DNA of 64,000 nucleotides, from NCBI GenBank assembly GCA_973895155.1, contig OZ316892.1, positions 2,108,001 through 2,172,000 on the forward strand, given 5' to 3'. The first letter of the stretch is position 1. Every line of letters starts with the position of its first letter. This document shows, in pieces, positions 12,410 through 24,137 of the stretch. The translations under genes were made by a program, and so were the position numbers. This stretch comes from Marsupella aquatica (lineage: Eukaryota > Marchantiophyta). The notes beneath the pieces are model-generated. The model ran no database searches. It was not told the DNA's origin and saw only the letters and a program-made list of their open reading frames with translations.

Positions 12410-12780
12410 TTGGTGACCCTCCTATGAAGTTTATTTCAGAGCTCTTCCAGACTTTTCAATTTTCTACCCAGTAGGATATTAGTATTCTAGACCACTTAGT
12501 GGATTGTTCGGTTGGTTGTTCTCATTTGGCTGTAGGGGCCCTCTGCCTTATTGGGCCTTTTCCTCTTCTCTGGAATTTCCGGGCTCCTTTTTAATGTTAC
12601 AAGAATACATGGTTGGTGTGCACTAATCCATGAAAGGCACTTATCCATAGCACTCCGGTGTGAACTGTGTAGGGCCTCTTGGTTTTCTCTGGCAGGAATT
12701 TTTCCCCTCCTTTTGAATTTTAAGAGAGTACATGGTTGGTGTGCACTAATCCATAGAACTCCCATGTGAACTGCGTAGGA
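12410..12780 (+). mobile_element. LINE-like dispersed repeat, fragment with internal duplication (copy 3)
   Basis: It opens with GACCCTCCTATGAAGTTTAT, then CAGAGCTCTTCCAG, CTTTTCAATTT and CCCAGTAGG, matching the reverse complement of 60060-60140 in order and spacing. It then contains CTTATTGGGCC. A block with TACATGGTTGGTGTGCACTA occurs twice (from about 12606 and 12730), so the 3' part is tandemly duplicated. No intact coding sequence. Confidence 0.55.
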
Positions 12781-12785
12781 GGGTC

Positions 12786-13352
12786 AAGCTAAAAAGTATC
12801 CTACTAGAGACCCTATATCCTCCCTCCTCACCTCCACTAAGAAGAGTTAATATCTGAATTCTCTCTCGAGCTCATTCACTCGAATTTTAGGAGTACTACA
12901 TAGCGATCAAATCTTTTGTCAGCAAAAAAGTATCTTACTAAAGACCATATATACTACATTCAGGGCTAAGGATCCCTAGAAAGTCATTAATGACTCTCCA
13001 TACAAAGTATCCTCCTAAAGACCCTATATTCTTCATTCAGGACTAAGGGTCCCTAGAAAGTCATTAATGACTCTCCATACCCCCCATTGGATGCTGCCTG
13101 CTCTATATTTATTATTCAAATAAGTATAAAAAAATGGATTGAGTTGGGAAGATGGAGGTCGTGAGTTCAAAACCATGCCACATGGCTACAGATTTTCACA
13201 CCAATACCCACCCAAAAGTGGGGATCCAAAAAGCTGAATTATCCTACCACCTCACCTCTACTAAGAATAGCTAATGTCTGAATTCTCTCTAGAGCTCATT
13301 CACTTCAATTTTAGGAGTACTACACTAGATAGTGATCAAATCTATTTCTTCG
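12786..13352. repeat. Nested duplications with a tRNA-like (SINE-like) core
   Basis: Two levels of duplication are visible. About 108 bp at 12819-12925 recur at 13243-13352 (TGAATTCTCTCTCGAGCTCA type). A unit of about 66 bp containing CCCTAGAAAGTCATTAATGA occurs twice, at about 12946-13011 and 13012-13078. Between them, 13135-13148 (TGGATTGAGTTGGG) resembles a pol III A box and 13163-13174 (GAGTTCAAAACC) a B box, about 15 bases apart, closer than usual. A tRNA-derived SINE is possible but unproven: I see no poly-A tail or target duplication. Confidence 0.45.
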
Positions 13353-16300
13353 TCACTACCGTAGCAAAAAAAGACGGGGGTGGGATGGAGAGCAATGATC
13401 ATGTGAGAGATCGCTCCGTCATTCAACTCGAAGCTTGTAGCGTGAAGTACTGAAGTGAGTTGCGAGATCCATGCAATAATGATGTGGTCGTTGGTCGGGG
13501 TTGGGTACGAGAAAGGGAGAGCAACACGCTGAACTGCATTGCCTATGCGCGGCGAACGGAAGGCGTTGCAAAGTTACGTAGCTAGCAAGTGGCAGAAGTC
13601 GGTGAACCATCTTTCTTCGAGGTCGTTCGAGTTTGGACTTTTGATCGGTGGTGAATATCGTACGTGGGATACATGCTCTGTAGCTGAGCTCCAGGTTTTA
13701 GTGAAGTTGTCGCCTAAAACTCACATTCAGGTTCGATTTCTGAGCCTTTGATTTGATTTAAATAGCTTTATTCGCGCCTCTGTCTTGCCACACTTTCAGA
13801 GTTTCGATGTCGAAGCCATTGTGAAATTGGCTTTACTCGGTCCTCTTGCGACCTTGGTCACCTTCAGAGGTTCAAGTTCTGTGCCTTTTCAATTTGATTA
13901 GATTTAATGGCGCCTCGTGCCTCGTGCGGCCTTTCGAGATCGCCATCCATGCAAGGGAGGTGCGTTTGGATATTTGGTCGGGGCTCAATATCACGGCAGA
14001 CAATCATGTTTGGTACCTGATCGAGCTCCGGGTATCAATGAAACTGTTAGCCAGCTTCAGAAGTTGGATTTCTGAGCCGTTTTGCCGTTTTGGTGCACTT
14101 TTCTTCTGGTCTCTTACGGCCTGTGGAGATCTCCTTGCATGCATCTCTCATCTAACCCGTACTAAGAAGCTGCTTCTTGGAAGTTCTAGCATTTGAGTGG
14201 CGAGGCAGTAGCTCTACATTATTATAAAAGATCATAATCATAACTATTTAGTCTGACCGGTCTAAATAGACACAGGTACGTCCAGACATGCAGACATTCT
14301 GGCGTCCGCGAGAGTTCTCTGGATACTGTATTGTGCGTGGACACGACTATGAATTATGAACGATCAAGGGTTTTATCTCGATACGTAGACGGGTTTGAGG
14401 AGGTATAGGTAGATTGCTTGGCAATGGTTCGAAACCTCCAGTTTAACCCTAGAGCAAACCGAAGTTAAGGAGGAAATTGACGTAAGCCTAGACTTCCTCA
14501 GAGACCCTTATTTCAGTACCGTAACTTCAGTTTACTCATCTAATTGCAATACCTATCCCCGAGCGAAAAGCGTCCAGGGTACGGATGACCAAAACCCCTG
14601 CCTAGCATCTTCATCTCGAGTGTCAGTGTAATCAATCCCCCGCTTTAAGATCATGATCTTAGTTGAGGGGCAGCTGCTTCACCTTTTCAGTCTTCAGTAC
14701 TGCGGACTAGAAACAATAGAAGTAGAGACATAATTATGCCATGCTGCACAAGATAGGGAAGCTACAAATCAAGAGAGACAGAAATTTTTTGTAGTATAGT
14801 ATTCCGGCTCGATTCTGTTCGTACAGCGGGACCGTCTTCGATTTCCGGTGAAGAATCTAAAATATTAACATAGGTTACACCGTTTTGTAATCTTTTACCA
14901 AATTTGACTTTCAACGAGAAAATTAGAATGAAATTCAACAACCGCTGAACCAAGGGCAGTGCTCTGATCGACAAACAGAACACGCATCCCCTCCCATATC
15001 GTTCCCCATATATGTCCTTGCCCAATGGTGCCACGTTTCCCGTTTCTTTAGAAGTTTCTCTCGAAATGATAGTAAATTATGTCGAAGTATTCCATCCGTG
15101 CCCAATGCATGCCGCGCCATGACTGCGCCTTGCCACCTTTCTTCATTCTTGATACTCTTTCTTAAATTTCCAAACCATGAAAACGAAACTTCGATGCGGG
15201 GATCCTGGCATTGCCCGTGCATGAGGCCATCGCAATGATCACTATAATCTGGCTGACTGGCTGGCTAAGATGCTCTAGTCTACGCGAGACATGTAAGAAC
15301 AAGTTCGAGGCAGATGACCACAATAGTATCTCCAATCATTCCATTTCTAGAAGTATTTCACATGCCCAAAGTGAGTCCGAAGTCCAGCTTGCTCTGCAGA
15401 AAGTGCTTCTGGAGCTCTAGTGTCGGTTATAGGTGTTGAACTTACTATTCCAAGCGTAGGACGTTCATGAGCACTCAGAAAACCCAGACTAATTGTCACC
15501 ACTATCGATTAACCATCACACATATCAGTGTATATGCTGGTGCAATGGAAAAGTTTAAAAAAGTAACAACGATTGAGTTGAGAGGTACGTCTAAGTTCGG
15601 CAACCACCTGGAAATTTGCCTGGCATCCTATCTGGGTTTACTTATGTACAGGCAGTCGGATTGCAAGGGGGAGGGCCGCAAGCCAAATAGCGAGTTTCCA
15701 GAAAATCGTCAGGCGCCAATGAAGGATTCAAATCCGTCACTCGGGAAACATTGGTTTCGCCCCAGACCAGGAGTATCCTTGTTGCTAATGACCACATTCC
15801 AAGCCTGCATTTGAAAAATGGTCATGGGATATGAAGGTCTACTTCTAGAGGATTTCAGTTTGCTGCAGTGATACTATAGCTTTAGTTTTTGCAGCTGTGA
15901 AGAATGATTTCCGTCGAGAGGGGGAGATTTTTAGACGCATGCCGTTCATTATAGCTTTGTACAAGCTCATCGTCCTCCCCGAAAGTCTGGTTCGTTTGAA
16001 GGTTGGCTGTCGTGACGGCGGACGCTGGGGCAGAGTGTGATATTTTCAAGCATGTTGAGGACAGATTGTCTTAGGCCCGTACTCAGCTGAGGCTGCGGAG
16101 TTAAAACCCGAGAAGTTAGTGGAGGTCGTGGAGGTTCGAAGACATTCAGGAAACACGTCAGTTTCTGAACGGTTGCGATGCGACGGATTGTCTTAGGCAT
16201 TGACATTTAAACTGGAAAATTGAAGTCGACCACTCAATGCCAGTAGTCTGAGAAAATCTACGAATGAATCTCGTATGATAGAAAGAGGAAAAGACGAGGT

Positions 16301-17219
16301 ACAAAAATCATGGGACACGATAAGATGCAACTTGTTCCCACTTGTCAGCACTAGAGATATTTTGGCAAGACTCACCCAAGTGGTTTTGACTTTTCAATTC
16401 TCACAAAACTGATAGAAAAATCTCAGTGCTTGCTAGAAGCTTTGAGCAATGTCTATCGGTTCAGGGTTTGAAGTACAAACGTAGAGAGGCGTGGTAAACG
16501 ATTGCTATAGCTCTGTAAAAATTATCCTGGTTTGAACGAAGTTTTACCCCCCGAGAGATCGAGTTGAATACAATTATCTTCCAGAGAGATATCCTCTTGC
16601 AAAATAAAACGGAACTCATTTATGCACATGAAAGTACTCAGGACTACCAGATAGACTCTGACAGCAAAACTTGAATAATGACGGAGAACATAATTTACAT
16701 TTCGTGAACTTGGTGGCCTCATCCACCCAAATCCTGGTTTTTGAGATTTACACAGGAAGACTGAGTAACATGTAACCTGAGACCTGTCAAGAACTCTGCC
16801 GAACGATTCTTTTGGCTGACTACCTGACAAGGTTGTGTATCATGAAGTCCTCTGAAGCTCTCGTCGGTGACGAACTTCTTTGGGGTGTTGCACTTGCTTA
16901 TCAAAACTCATATTGTAGCTCGATATTCGTGGGAGAGAATCGACTTGCCTTGTCTTCTATTTTTCAATCCACCATTGAAGACAGCGTATTGGCTGTTTCT
17001 TCACCCTCAAGATAAAAACATCACCTGGAAGCGAGAGTGATAAAATCATAGCTTTCAGCTTGCCTACAAGTCTCAACCTCTGCCTGTCTCAACATGTGCC
17101 TCAATGGTAGCATCAAGTTCTTCTTTCACATCCTTGGATTCCTCGTCATCGTTCATCCGTATCTTCCATTTGCTCGAGGCTAGAAAGAGTTGACCAGAAC
17201 CCTCGCCAGCTATGAAAAC
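13353..17219. other. Gene-free stretch with diverged GC-richer repeats
   Basis: 13400-14220 is richer in GC than its surroundings and holds three diverged copies of a block starting TTCAG and running through TTCTGAGCC (at about 13727, 13865 and 14056); the first two also share a GATTTGATTTAAAT-like stretch and a GCGCCTC block. From 14220 to 17219 there are many open frames of 60-115 codons on both strands, none recognisable and none joining into a spliced gene I could follow. The last ~200 bases should include the NOP53 3' untranslated region. Confidence 0.4.
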
Positions 17220-20200
17220 TCACGGCACTGGAATCACAGCTATCGCTTGTTTACGAGCCTCACGCTCTGCCAGCATGGCAGCGTGCATTTCTTTCTCTTT
17301 CTGCCCCTTGGATCCCTGCTCGTACATAACCCGTTTCTTCCATTGCTTCCGACTGCAGTACAATTCCAATGTCGTTAACCTTTGAGAGACCAACAGAAAC
17401 GAAGGTAAAGCCTTCCCAAACCCAAATGCAACCAACTTCTTAAAGACATATTTTCTATATATTGCACGAGAGGTCTTCAAATTCTGCGTTTCTGTTCCAT
17501 GCTTTGATCATTCTTGTCAGTGGCTCCTTTCTTCTTTCATGACATTCTACAAAAGTATTGAAGCCATCCATCCATTGCAGTAATCAACAGAGACGTATCA
17601 CGAACACTATGAACGGCGTAGAGCATGAAAACACACCTAACAGGAACGCGGGGCTCCAGAATACCCCTTCGTTGCAAGCTTTTGAATCTGTCTCTGAGAA
17701 GAGTATAGCAGCCCTGAACCAACAAAACAAATCAATTCTTTAGAAGGTTAGGATAAGGTTACTCACTCACCTGTAGAGAAACACTCGACTGTCCCAACGT
17801 ATAAACAGCAGATGAATGAGAAATCTAAGAAGGCAAGAGACCAATTTTTTTGAAATATATTCACCTTAATTTTTCTCAATGATCCTGTCACTTCATCAGT
17901 CAAAAGCACCTGCACGGGTTCCGGCTTGAACCTGAAAGTGTCACACAGCAGATCCTTCGCATCAGCAAGATGTGTTCCTTTCTTATAAGGAAACCTTCAA
18001 AAGGACAAAGCGTTCAAAGCGGTAAAGAGGAAACTAAGATACTTACTTGTGCTTGCCAAGTCGGGGAGGGCCTTGGGCACGTTTCTCTTCCCTTGTAGTA
18101 TTTCGTCGAATACGAAACTTTTCTTGCTCTTCTTTTTCAGTAACTATATCATCCAATATTTCTGGCAACCTGTCCCAAACAAGTGGTACATGAGAAAGGT
18201 ATACTCCAGATGCACAACTCGAGATTAGGACACTGAAATCATGCAAAACAGTAATAGAGCTTGCTGTTCAATCTATGAAGAGGCTAAGGAAACAGCTAGG
18301 TTTCAAAAGCATACCTTTGAACATCTTTCTTAACCTTCAATACTTTCTTCTTTTCTGACTCTACTCTCGAATTCTCCCTTCTCCTAGCTTTTCTATTCAA
18401 CTCTGCACGAGTTAATTTCTTCACCTTCACTACCCTGGAGCACAAACACACGACAATAATCAGCATTCCCCGAGAACGTGCCCAAGGGTGGTAAAAAAAG
18501 TTATCGTTCTCGTGGAAAAAATCGGGACAAGGAAAGACTTCGGCTCCGTAATCAGTATCCAGCATTGGCAAACCTAGGTTATCTTACAAATTGTAATCCT
18601 CCAGAATTAAATAACTTTGAAACGATCTGAAAGTTACCTGGAACCTAATGACGGGCCATCTCCTTCCTCGGGAGAAGCTTCGTTGTCATTTTCCTCTCCA
18701 TCTTCATCAGCTTCAAGGAAGAATACCTATCACATCCAATCCGCCATCAATTTCCCATAAACTTGTTGTATTTCTAATGTGCCAGTTAAATACTAAACAC
18801 CACGCATAGATTGAACTGTCAAGCGACTTTTTAGTCGAACCATTTATGCATTGGGATATTGAGTGTAGGAACAAGTGTGAATATTCCCACAGACGACCCG
18901 TGATCTTCCCCATTTAAGAGAAAGAGCTTACATCTTCATCATCCACTGGAAACCCGGACACAATTCTTGGGACTGGTTCCGGTTCCAACTCCTTTCTATA
19001 AATCTTCCCCATTTCCTCTGCCACAGCGAGACCAAGAGCTTCCTGTGCAAGACAACATGACATCTCAATGCTTAAAATATGTAAACCTAACACGGAAAGC
19101 CATCATCAAGACTCGACACCAAGGGAGAGCCCTGTAATTCCAATCACCACTTAAGTATCACCTCAGTAAAAGACTCTGCTGGTGGTATCAAAAACTCCTC
19201 AGAGCCTCCTAATGCGTCTGAAGTGCCCGCTAGCCTAGATACGAGAGAGGGTGGGTAGTACATCAACGAGGGAAACCCACCTGGTGATCACTAAACGTGG
19301 GATTATAAGAGCACCCTGGTGCGTCGACTTCAAGAGCAGGAATTGGGACAAGGTCGTTTTTAGCAGCAGCCAACTTCTTTGGTTTGCCTGTATCGTCAAT
19401 GTCAACAATATCGTCAAAACTATGACTCAAAAGATAGACATAATTATCTGCAACACGTTACTGGCAGCGTCCAGTGATCCAATGCCCTAAGGTGGAAACC
19501 ACTAACAGTTATGGTCCACAACTTCTGGGGAATTATCCCCCAATTATCTTATAGCAGCAAAATGGTTGCATTGAGACATCGGTTGACCAAACCCCTTCTA
19601 GCTTTCCAACTTCGAAGCAACGGAAAAACTTCGTTGAGGTACCTTGGCTATCCTCCCAGATATCTACGATCTTTTCCTCAGCTTCAGCGACATCCTGGGA
19701 TACAAAAGTTCACAGTTTTACTATCAAAGCAAAAGGAAGAAAACCTTAAATTTCAGACTGTTTGTAGAGTGTTTAATGGACTACCACCCTGAAGTAAGAA
19801 AAAGACGGCGGATGCCTGGAGATCGCTTAAGTGACATCATCCCAAGCTCCAATGTGCATTTCCATGCACCATTCCGCTTACCGTCTCAACCACTGGCAAA
19901 GTTTTACCTTTGCCAGGTGGTTTCGCCACATCACGGTCCTTGCGTTTGGTTTTCCGCTTTAAAGGCGCCCGCAGTGGTGGAATCATAGAACTCCTTTGCA
20001 ATATACTCTCATAATGTAGCACCTTATTACGGTTCTTGGTGGTTTTCTTTTCTATTGTGACATCTGCGGACAGCAATGGCAAAACTTACGTGAGGATCCG
20101 GTGGATCTTTTCGTCGATAGAAAACAACACTTAAAGGACAGAAAGCTTCCATTTCCAATTGTCCGGAAACATTGATATAAAGGAAGACCATCCGAACGAT

Positions 20201-21488
20201 CTGGATGCTAAAACAATGCGGAGTGCAGACCACACACGGTAGCATGAACACAAAAGAGTCAAGACCACTAGTTTTCTGGCTCGGAACCGCACAGGGTAAA
20301 CGCTTCTGTCAGCAAAAAATTAGAGTGTTTGTATTTATGATATCCATGAAGAAGTCATCAATACGATTATCCTCATTCAGAAGTACCGTGCCATGCTTCG
20401 TGAGGATCCAGTTCATTTCTCGCCGATAAAAATCATCGACTAAAGACAGACAATTGGCATTTCCCCTGTGTCCTCACACACTGATAAAGAAGGACCACCC
20501 CAACAATCCGAATTCTAGAACAATGCGATGTGCAGACCTCACACCGTAGCCGCAAACTAACAAAAGAGAGAAGCCTGATCGGAACGGCACAAGGTACGAA
20601 CTTCTGTCAGCAAAAAATTAGAGTGTTTGTATTTATGATATCCACGAAGAAGTCATTAATACATTTATCCTCATTCAGAAGTACCGTGCTCTGCGCTCCG
20701 TATCGAATGTCCTCAAGCAAACTAGGTTGGTCGGCCTATGACACTCATCCACCGTTCCTAAAAAATGTGTAAGATCGACAGATTCCTCGCATTGAAAAAC
20801 GGTCCAAACAGGCTGGACCTTCTTTCGTTGCTAAAAAGGACATAGAAGGCTTTTCTTTTGGAAATACATTCCTGTGATGAAATAATTTCACGATTTCAGC
20901 TAGGTCTCATTGTCGGCGATAACCTGAGCTGTCACAGGCAAGGCACTCTTCAAAATTCAAGAATGTCCCGTACACCTGACATGCTGAGGAAATGCTCTGG
21001 ATGTAAATGAACTGAAGGGGACATTTGGAGACCACTTAATTGAGACAAACATCAAGGAATTAAAGGCGTCCAAGTCGGAACTTAACCGCCGAGATGCTGC
21101 ACTGCTAAAGGACATGTCGGAATACGCACAGCGAAAAGCTGCAGAAGAAAACTTCAGCACGAGAGGAAACAGCAATGAAACAAGAAGGCAGAGATGGCAA
21201 AAGTATGTTCAGTGGACACCTCAATAGAACACACACTGAATAACTCAGAAGTTCCCTGAACACTGGAGGAACCCCGAAGCAACGATGGACATCGGCGGAA
21301 TGCCTGACTGCATACATACCTTTAGATTTGTCCACGAAAAAGAGAGCATCACTGGCAACTGCGCCTAAAGGGCCACCAGCACGCTCCTCTTGACCCTCCT
21401 TGATGAAGTAGTTCTCTGTCTCCTCCGTGCTGATGTTGGCCCGCCATGCTTTCTTGCCTTTTCTAGACGTCTTCGCTCTCTTCCCCAT
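17220..21488 (-). CDS. NOP53: NOP53 / GLTSCR2-type ribosome biogenesis protein, complete, 11 exons
   Basis: NOP53 is a nucleolar factor for late 60S assembly; in yeast it helps recruit the exosome for 5.8S/ITS2 processing (plant counterpart SMO4). Exons: 21320-21488, 19882-20063, 19643-19694, 19281-19387, 18932-19042, 18638-18726, 18315-18434, 18047-18169, 17865-17931, 17637-17713, 17220-17352. Every junction is GT..AG and phases agree, giving 409 residues, near the plant norm. Diagnostic blocks in order are the N-terminus GKRAKTSRKGKKAWRANIST, VDAPGCSYNP (exon 4), ALGLAVAEEMGKIY (exon 5), an acidic stretch at about 208-231 (exon 6), KKLTRAELNRKARRRE (exon 7), GPPRLGKHK (exon 8), PVQVLLTDEVTGSLRKIK (exon 9) and LLRDRFKSLQRRGILEPRVP (exon 10). 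The stop is TGA at 17220-17222. Intron 1 is 1,256 bp and contains a duplication. An upstream exon-9 acceptor would leave a 52-bp intron and is disfavoured. Confidence 0.93.
20090..20700. repeat. 310-bp tandem duplication inside NOP53 intron 1
   Basis: Copy one begins at 20090 and copy two at 20400, both with CGTGAGGATCC. They stay aligned through ACAATGCG, the CTTCTGTCAGCAAAAAATTA block, GTGTTTGTATTTATGATATC and ATCCTCATTCAGAAGTACCG. Some blocks are identical over 30-40 bases while others have drifted, so conservation along the unit is uneven. No coding frame continues through both copies. It adds about 300 bp to the only long intron of NOP53. Confidence 0.85.
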
Positions 21489-21673
21489 TGGACTGCTCTA
21501 CTGACAAAACCCTGCCCAGCTCACCTCCTGCTCGTAGAGGAACAAACGCGATCAATGTATACTTTCAATCGTCGTCTTCTTCTTCTTCTTCTTGTACAGC
21601 AAATTTCAGATACTCTCTACTCTACCATTGCCAGTAGGAATTAAACCAAGAGGAGCCTGTCTTCCACTCAACC

Positions 21674-21861
21674 ATGACATCAAATTCAAGTCCGTGACTG
21701 TTCGAAGGTCTCGAGAAACGATGACATCAAATTCAAGTCCGTGACTGTTCGAAGGTCTCGAGAAACCATGACATCAAATTCAAGTCCGTGACTATTCGAA
21801 GGTCTCGAGAAACCATGACATCAAATTCAAGTCCGTGACTGTTCGAAGGTCTCGAGAACAG
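21674..21861. repeat. 47-bp minisatellite, four tandem copies, upstream of NOP53
   Basis: Copies start at 21674, 21721, 21768 and 21815, each ATGACATCAAATTCAAGTCC followed by GTGACTGTTCGAAGGTCTCG. They differ at only one or two bases, so expansion is recent. Each unit contains the palindromes TTCGAA and CTCGAG. The array lies 190-370 bp upstream of the NOP53 start codon, in the probable promoter or 5' leader, so copy number could affect expression (inference). A CTT-rich run at about 21572-21592 lies between it and the gene. Confidence 0.93.
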
Positions 21862-22340
21862 ATCGCGTCCAAGGCAGTGAATAAGAGCTGCACTGATGCG
21901 CAGGAAGGAAACCTTCGAGGCCGACCTTAAACCCTAAAGGCTTTCCAATGTATGTGAAGCGATTGATTGCTAGCCTACAACCCTAACCTGACTGACGATC
22001 TCACCTTAGAGTTAAACTCGGACCCGTGGTCTCCCTGACCAGAACGGCCATCACAATTTCAATTTTATTATTTTTATTTCGAAAAATCTATATTAAGCTT
22101 GGATGGCATCTCAAGTCCAAACCTTTGCTTGGATGGGATCTCTCAGGTTGCAGGGACTATATGGATATACAAGGCCAATGTCTCTGTGTTGCATTTTGTT
22201 GTTGAGCATAGCGTGTCATTGCATGAACAATGGTTGCTCTAATGGAAAGGGCATCACTGCAGAAAGTGTGGTGTTGTGGAAAGTGTGCTGTTACTGAAGG
22301 TGTGTCATTGCAAAAATGTTTGTCCTTGCACAAAAATCAT
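21862..22340. other. Gap between NOP53 and the copia insertion
   Basis: No gene. 22205-22340 is a loose repeat of GTGT-rich 17-22-base units similar to 4238-4560, and the retrotransposon inserted into it. Confidence 0.4.
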
Positions 22341-22345
22341 GTTGT

Positions 22346-22452
22346 TGTTAGACTCTACCTTGACCGGAGGACCGGATTAGCCGGTCATCCCGGCACCACC
22401 ATATGTACCATTACCGAGACTATACTGAGACCATTGTTATCACCATCAAACA
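22346..22452 (+). repeat. 5' LTR of the copia element
   Basis: 107 bp, TG...CA termini, 105/107 identical to the 3' LTR. It contains an internal ACCGG..CCGGT inverted motif and no TATA box. Confidence 0.96.
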
Positions 22453-24137
22453 CGTTATCAGCACGAGACTCACCGAGGCTGAGCAAGGAGGCTAAGATTT
22501 TTTTCGAAGAGCCATGGCGAATTGAGTAATGATTGAGTAAGACGAATAAGAGATCGGAAGGAAGCGTGCAGCTTTCGAAAGCAATTGACCATGGGTCTCG
22601 TTTTTTTTCCCTTAGGAAAAATCGTCAATTCATAAGGACATCACAAGGCAGAAGGCCGTATGCAGGAAGGAGATGAGAGAATGAGTGAGCGAGAGAGAAC
22701 GCAAGGAGATTCATAAGGGCATCGGTAGAACACGGAGCCAGGCCCAAAGTCACACATATTCAATTCTCGAAAGAGAATAGAGAGGGCCGAAAGAGACGTC
22801 GGACCGAACGCTGGCAGCAATCGAGAGAGGAAAAGAAGCGGAGAAACTTTGGAAAGCCTACGAAGATTGGAGGAGCTAAGGAACAATGCCCTATTAGATT
22901 GAATTTCGCATCGTTTCAGAAAACATGGAGCGCAGCACAGATTAGACTGAAGAGCGCCCCGGCAACAATCATGCGAATCAAAAAGAAGCAGAACGAGAAG
23001 GCGAGAATGAATAGAGAGACGAGCCCGCGAAGACGCAGCACGGGTCCGATTACCCCAACCACCAAGGATCAATGAAGCCAAAGTAGAAAGAGAAGCGCAG
23101 GAGATCGGGAGCGAAGAAAAGGCCGCTAGCAGCGAGAAGCCGAAAGTATCGAAAACAAAAGATAAGGGGCAAAGAACTGAAAGAAGAAGGAACTTTCAAC
23201 AATCCACGGATATCTACCCAATTTGGACAGCCATCCTACAAAAGGTGGTTTTGACGATCAAGACGATAATACAGTTAAGTGTGTGAGACCTTTCGGCATC
23301 TAGCTCTAAGCGCAGGACCTATGGTGCATGAAGAAAATATAGCAGAACAACAAAGATTGAAGGAAATGACAGAGAGCCCTGGATGAAGAGACGATAGCCC
23401 TCGACCCTGGATGAAGCGAAAGTGTCCGATGCCTTGCTGACAAAATTTTAGACTGCCAAGTGACGGAATTGTGGAAATTGCGCAAATCGAAGGAGATTAA
23501 GGACTCAATAAGGGCAGCATCGAACGAAAGAGCGCCTACCAAAGGCGCAACAAGAATGGGTCAGAGACTAGTCAGAGAGAGAGACACGGGACTAAGAAAA
23601 GCGTTGGATACCTAGCAAACGTTCGGACTTCAAGGACACCTCACAATTGCAGCAATAACCCCACCATAGCCAGGACATCGAAGGAGATTCGAAAGGCAGC
23701 AGAAGCGCGCATAGGGGCCACCAAGAGGGGAGATTGCACTACATTTCATCGAGAAAAACCGCTAAGTGCACCACTTATAACCGCAAACCCCCTGTAATTG
23801 CAATTTCCCTCAAAGCGACCTCAATTACAAAGCATAACGTGCACTTAAACAGAGCACAAGTAAAGCATCACCCATAACTGCAACCCTAAGTGCACAACCA
23901 GATAACTGCACAGCTAAACAAAAGGAAAAAGATAATACAAAGGAAACTTTGCAGTTAAAAAAATACCAAGAAAACCCTAAACCATAAGTGCAAAACCTAA
24001 AAAGGAATTTCCGATTTGCATGCGTTCTCCACCCAGCTCCACCTTGCATGCCGCATAAATGTGCTTAGTCATTCCTTACTATACTTACTAGTATATAAAC
24101 CTCAACCACACTTAAAAGGAATCCAGCCATCAACCCG
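22453..24137 (+). other. Long leader of the copia element with candidate primer site and internal TATA
   Basis: Immediately after the LTR, CGTTATCAGCACGAGACTC shares only the core TATCAG with the usual initiator-tRNA primer site TGGTATCAGAGC, so primer identity is uncertain. The leader has no long plus-strand ORF. A TATATAAAC motif sits at about 24092-24100, some 40 bases before the gag ATG, and could act as an internal promoter or be incidental. Confidence 0.5.

Noticed and set aside
14425-14455. GGTTCGAAACC resembling a tRNA T-arm
   Set aside because: The flanking bases do not form a T-stem and no acceptor or anticodon arm can be built around it.
17932-17994. Upstream acceptor for NOP53 exon 9 adding 21 residues in frame
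   Set aside because: It would leave a 52-bp intron, below the usual plant minimum, and inserts residues between GKHK and the conserved PVQVLLT block. The acceptor at 17932-17933 restores the family spacing with a 115-bp intron.
19145-19225. Possible extra exon in NOP53 (minus strand reading GSEEFLIPPAESFTE)
   Set aside because: It looks protein-like and ends at a GT, but in the phase required between exons 4 and 5 it hits a stop, and the family has no sequence at that point.
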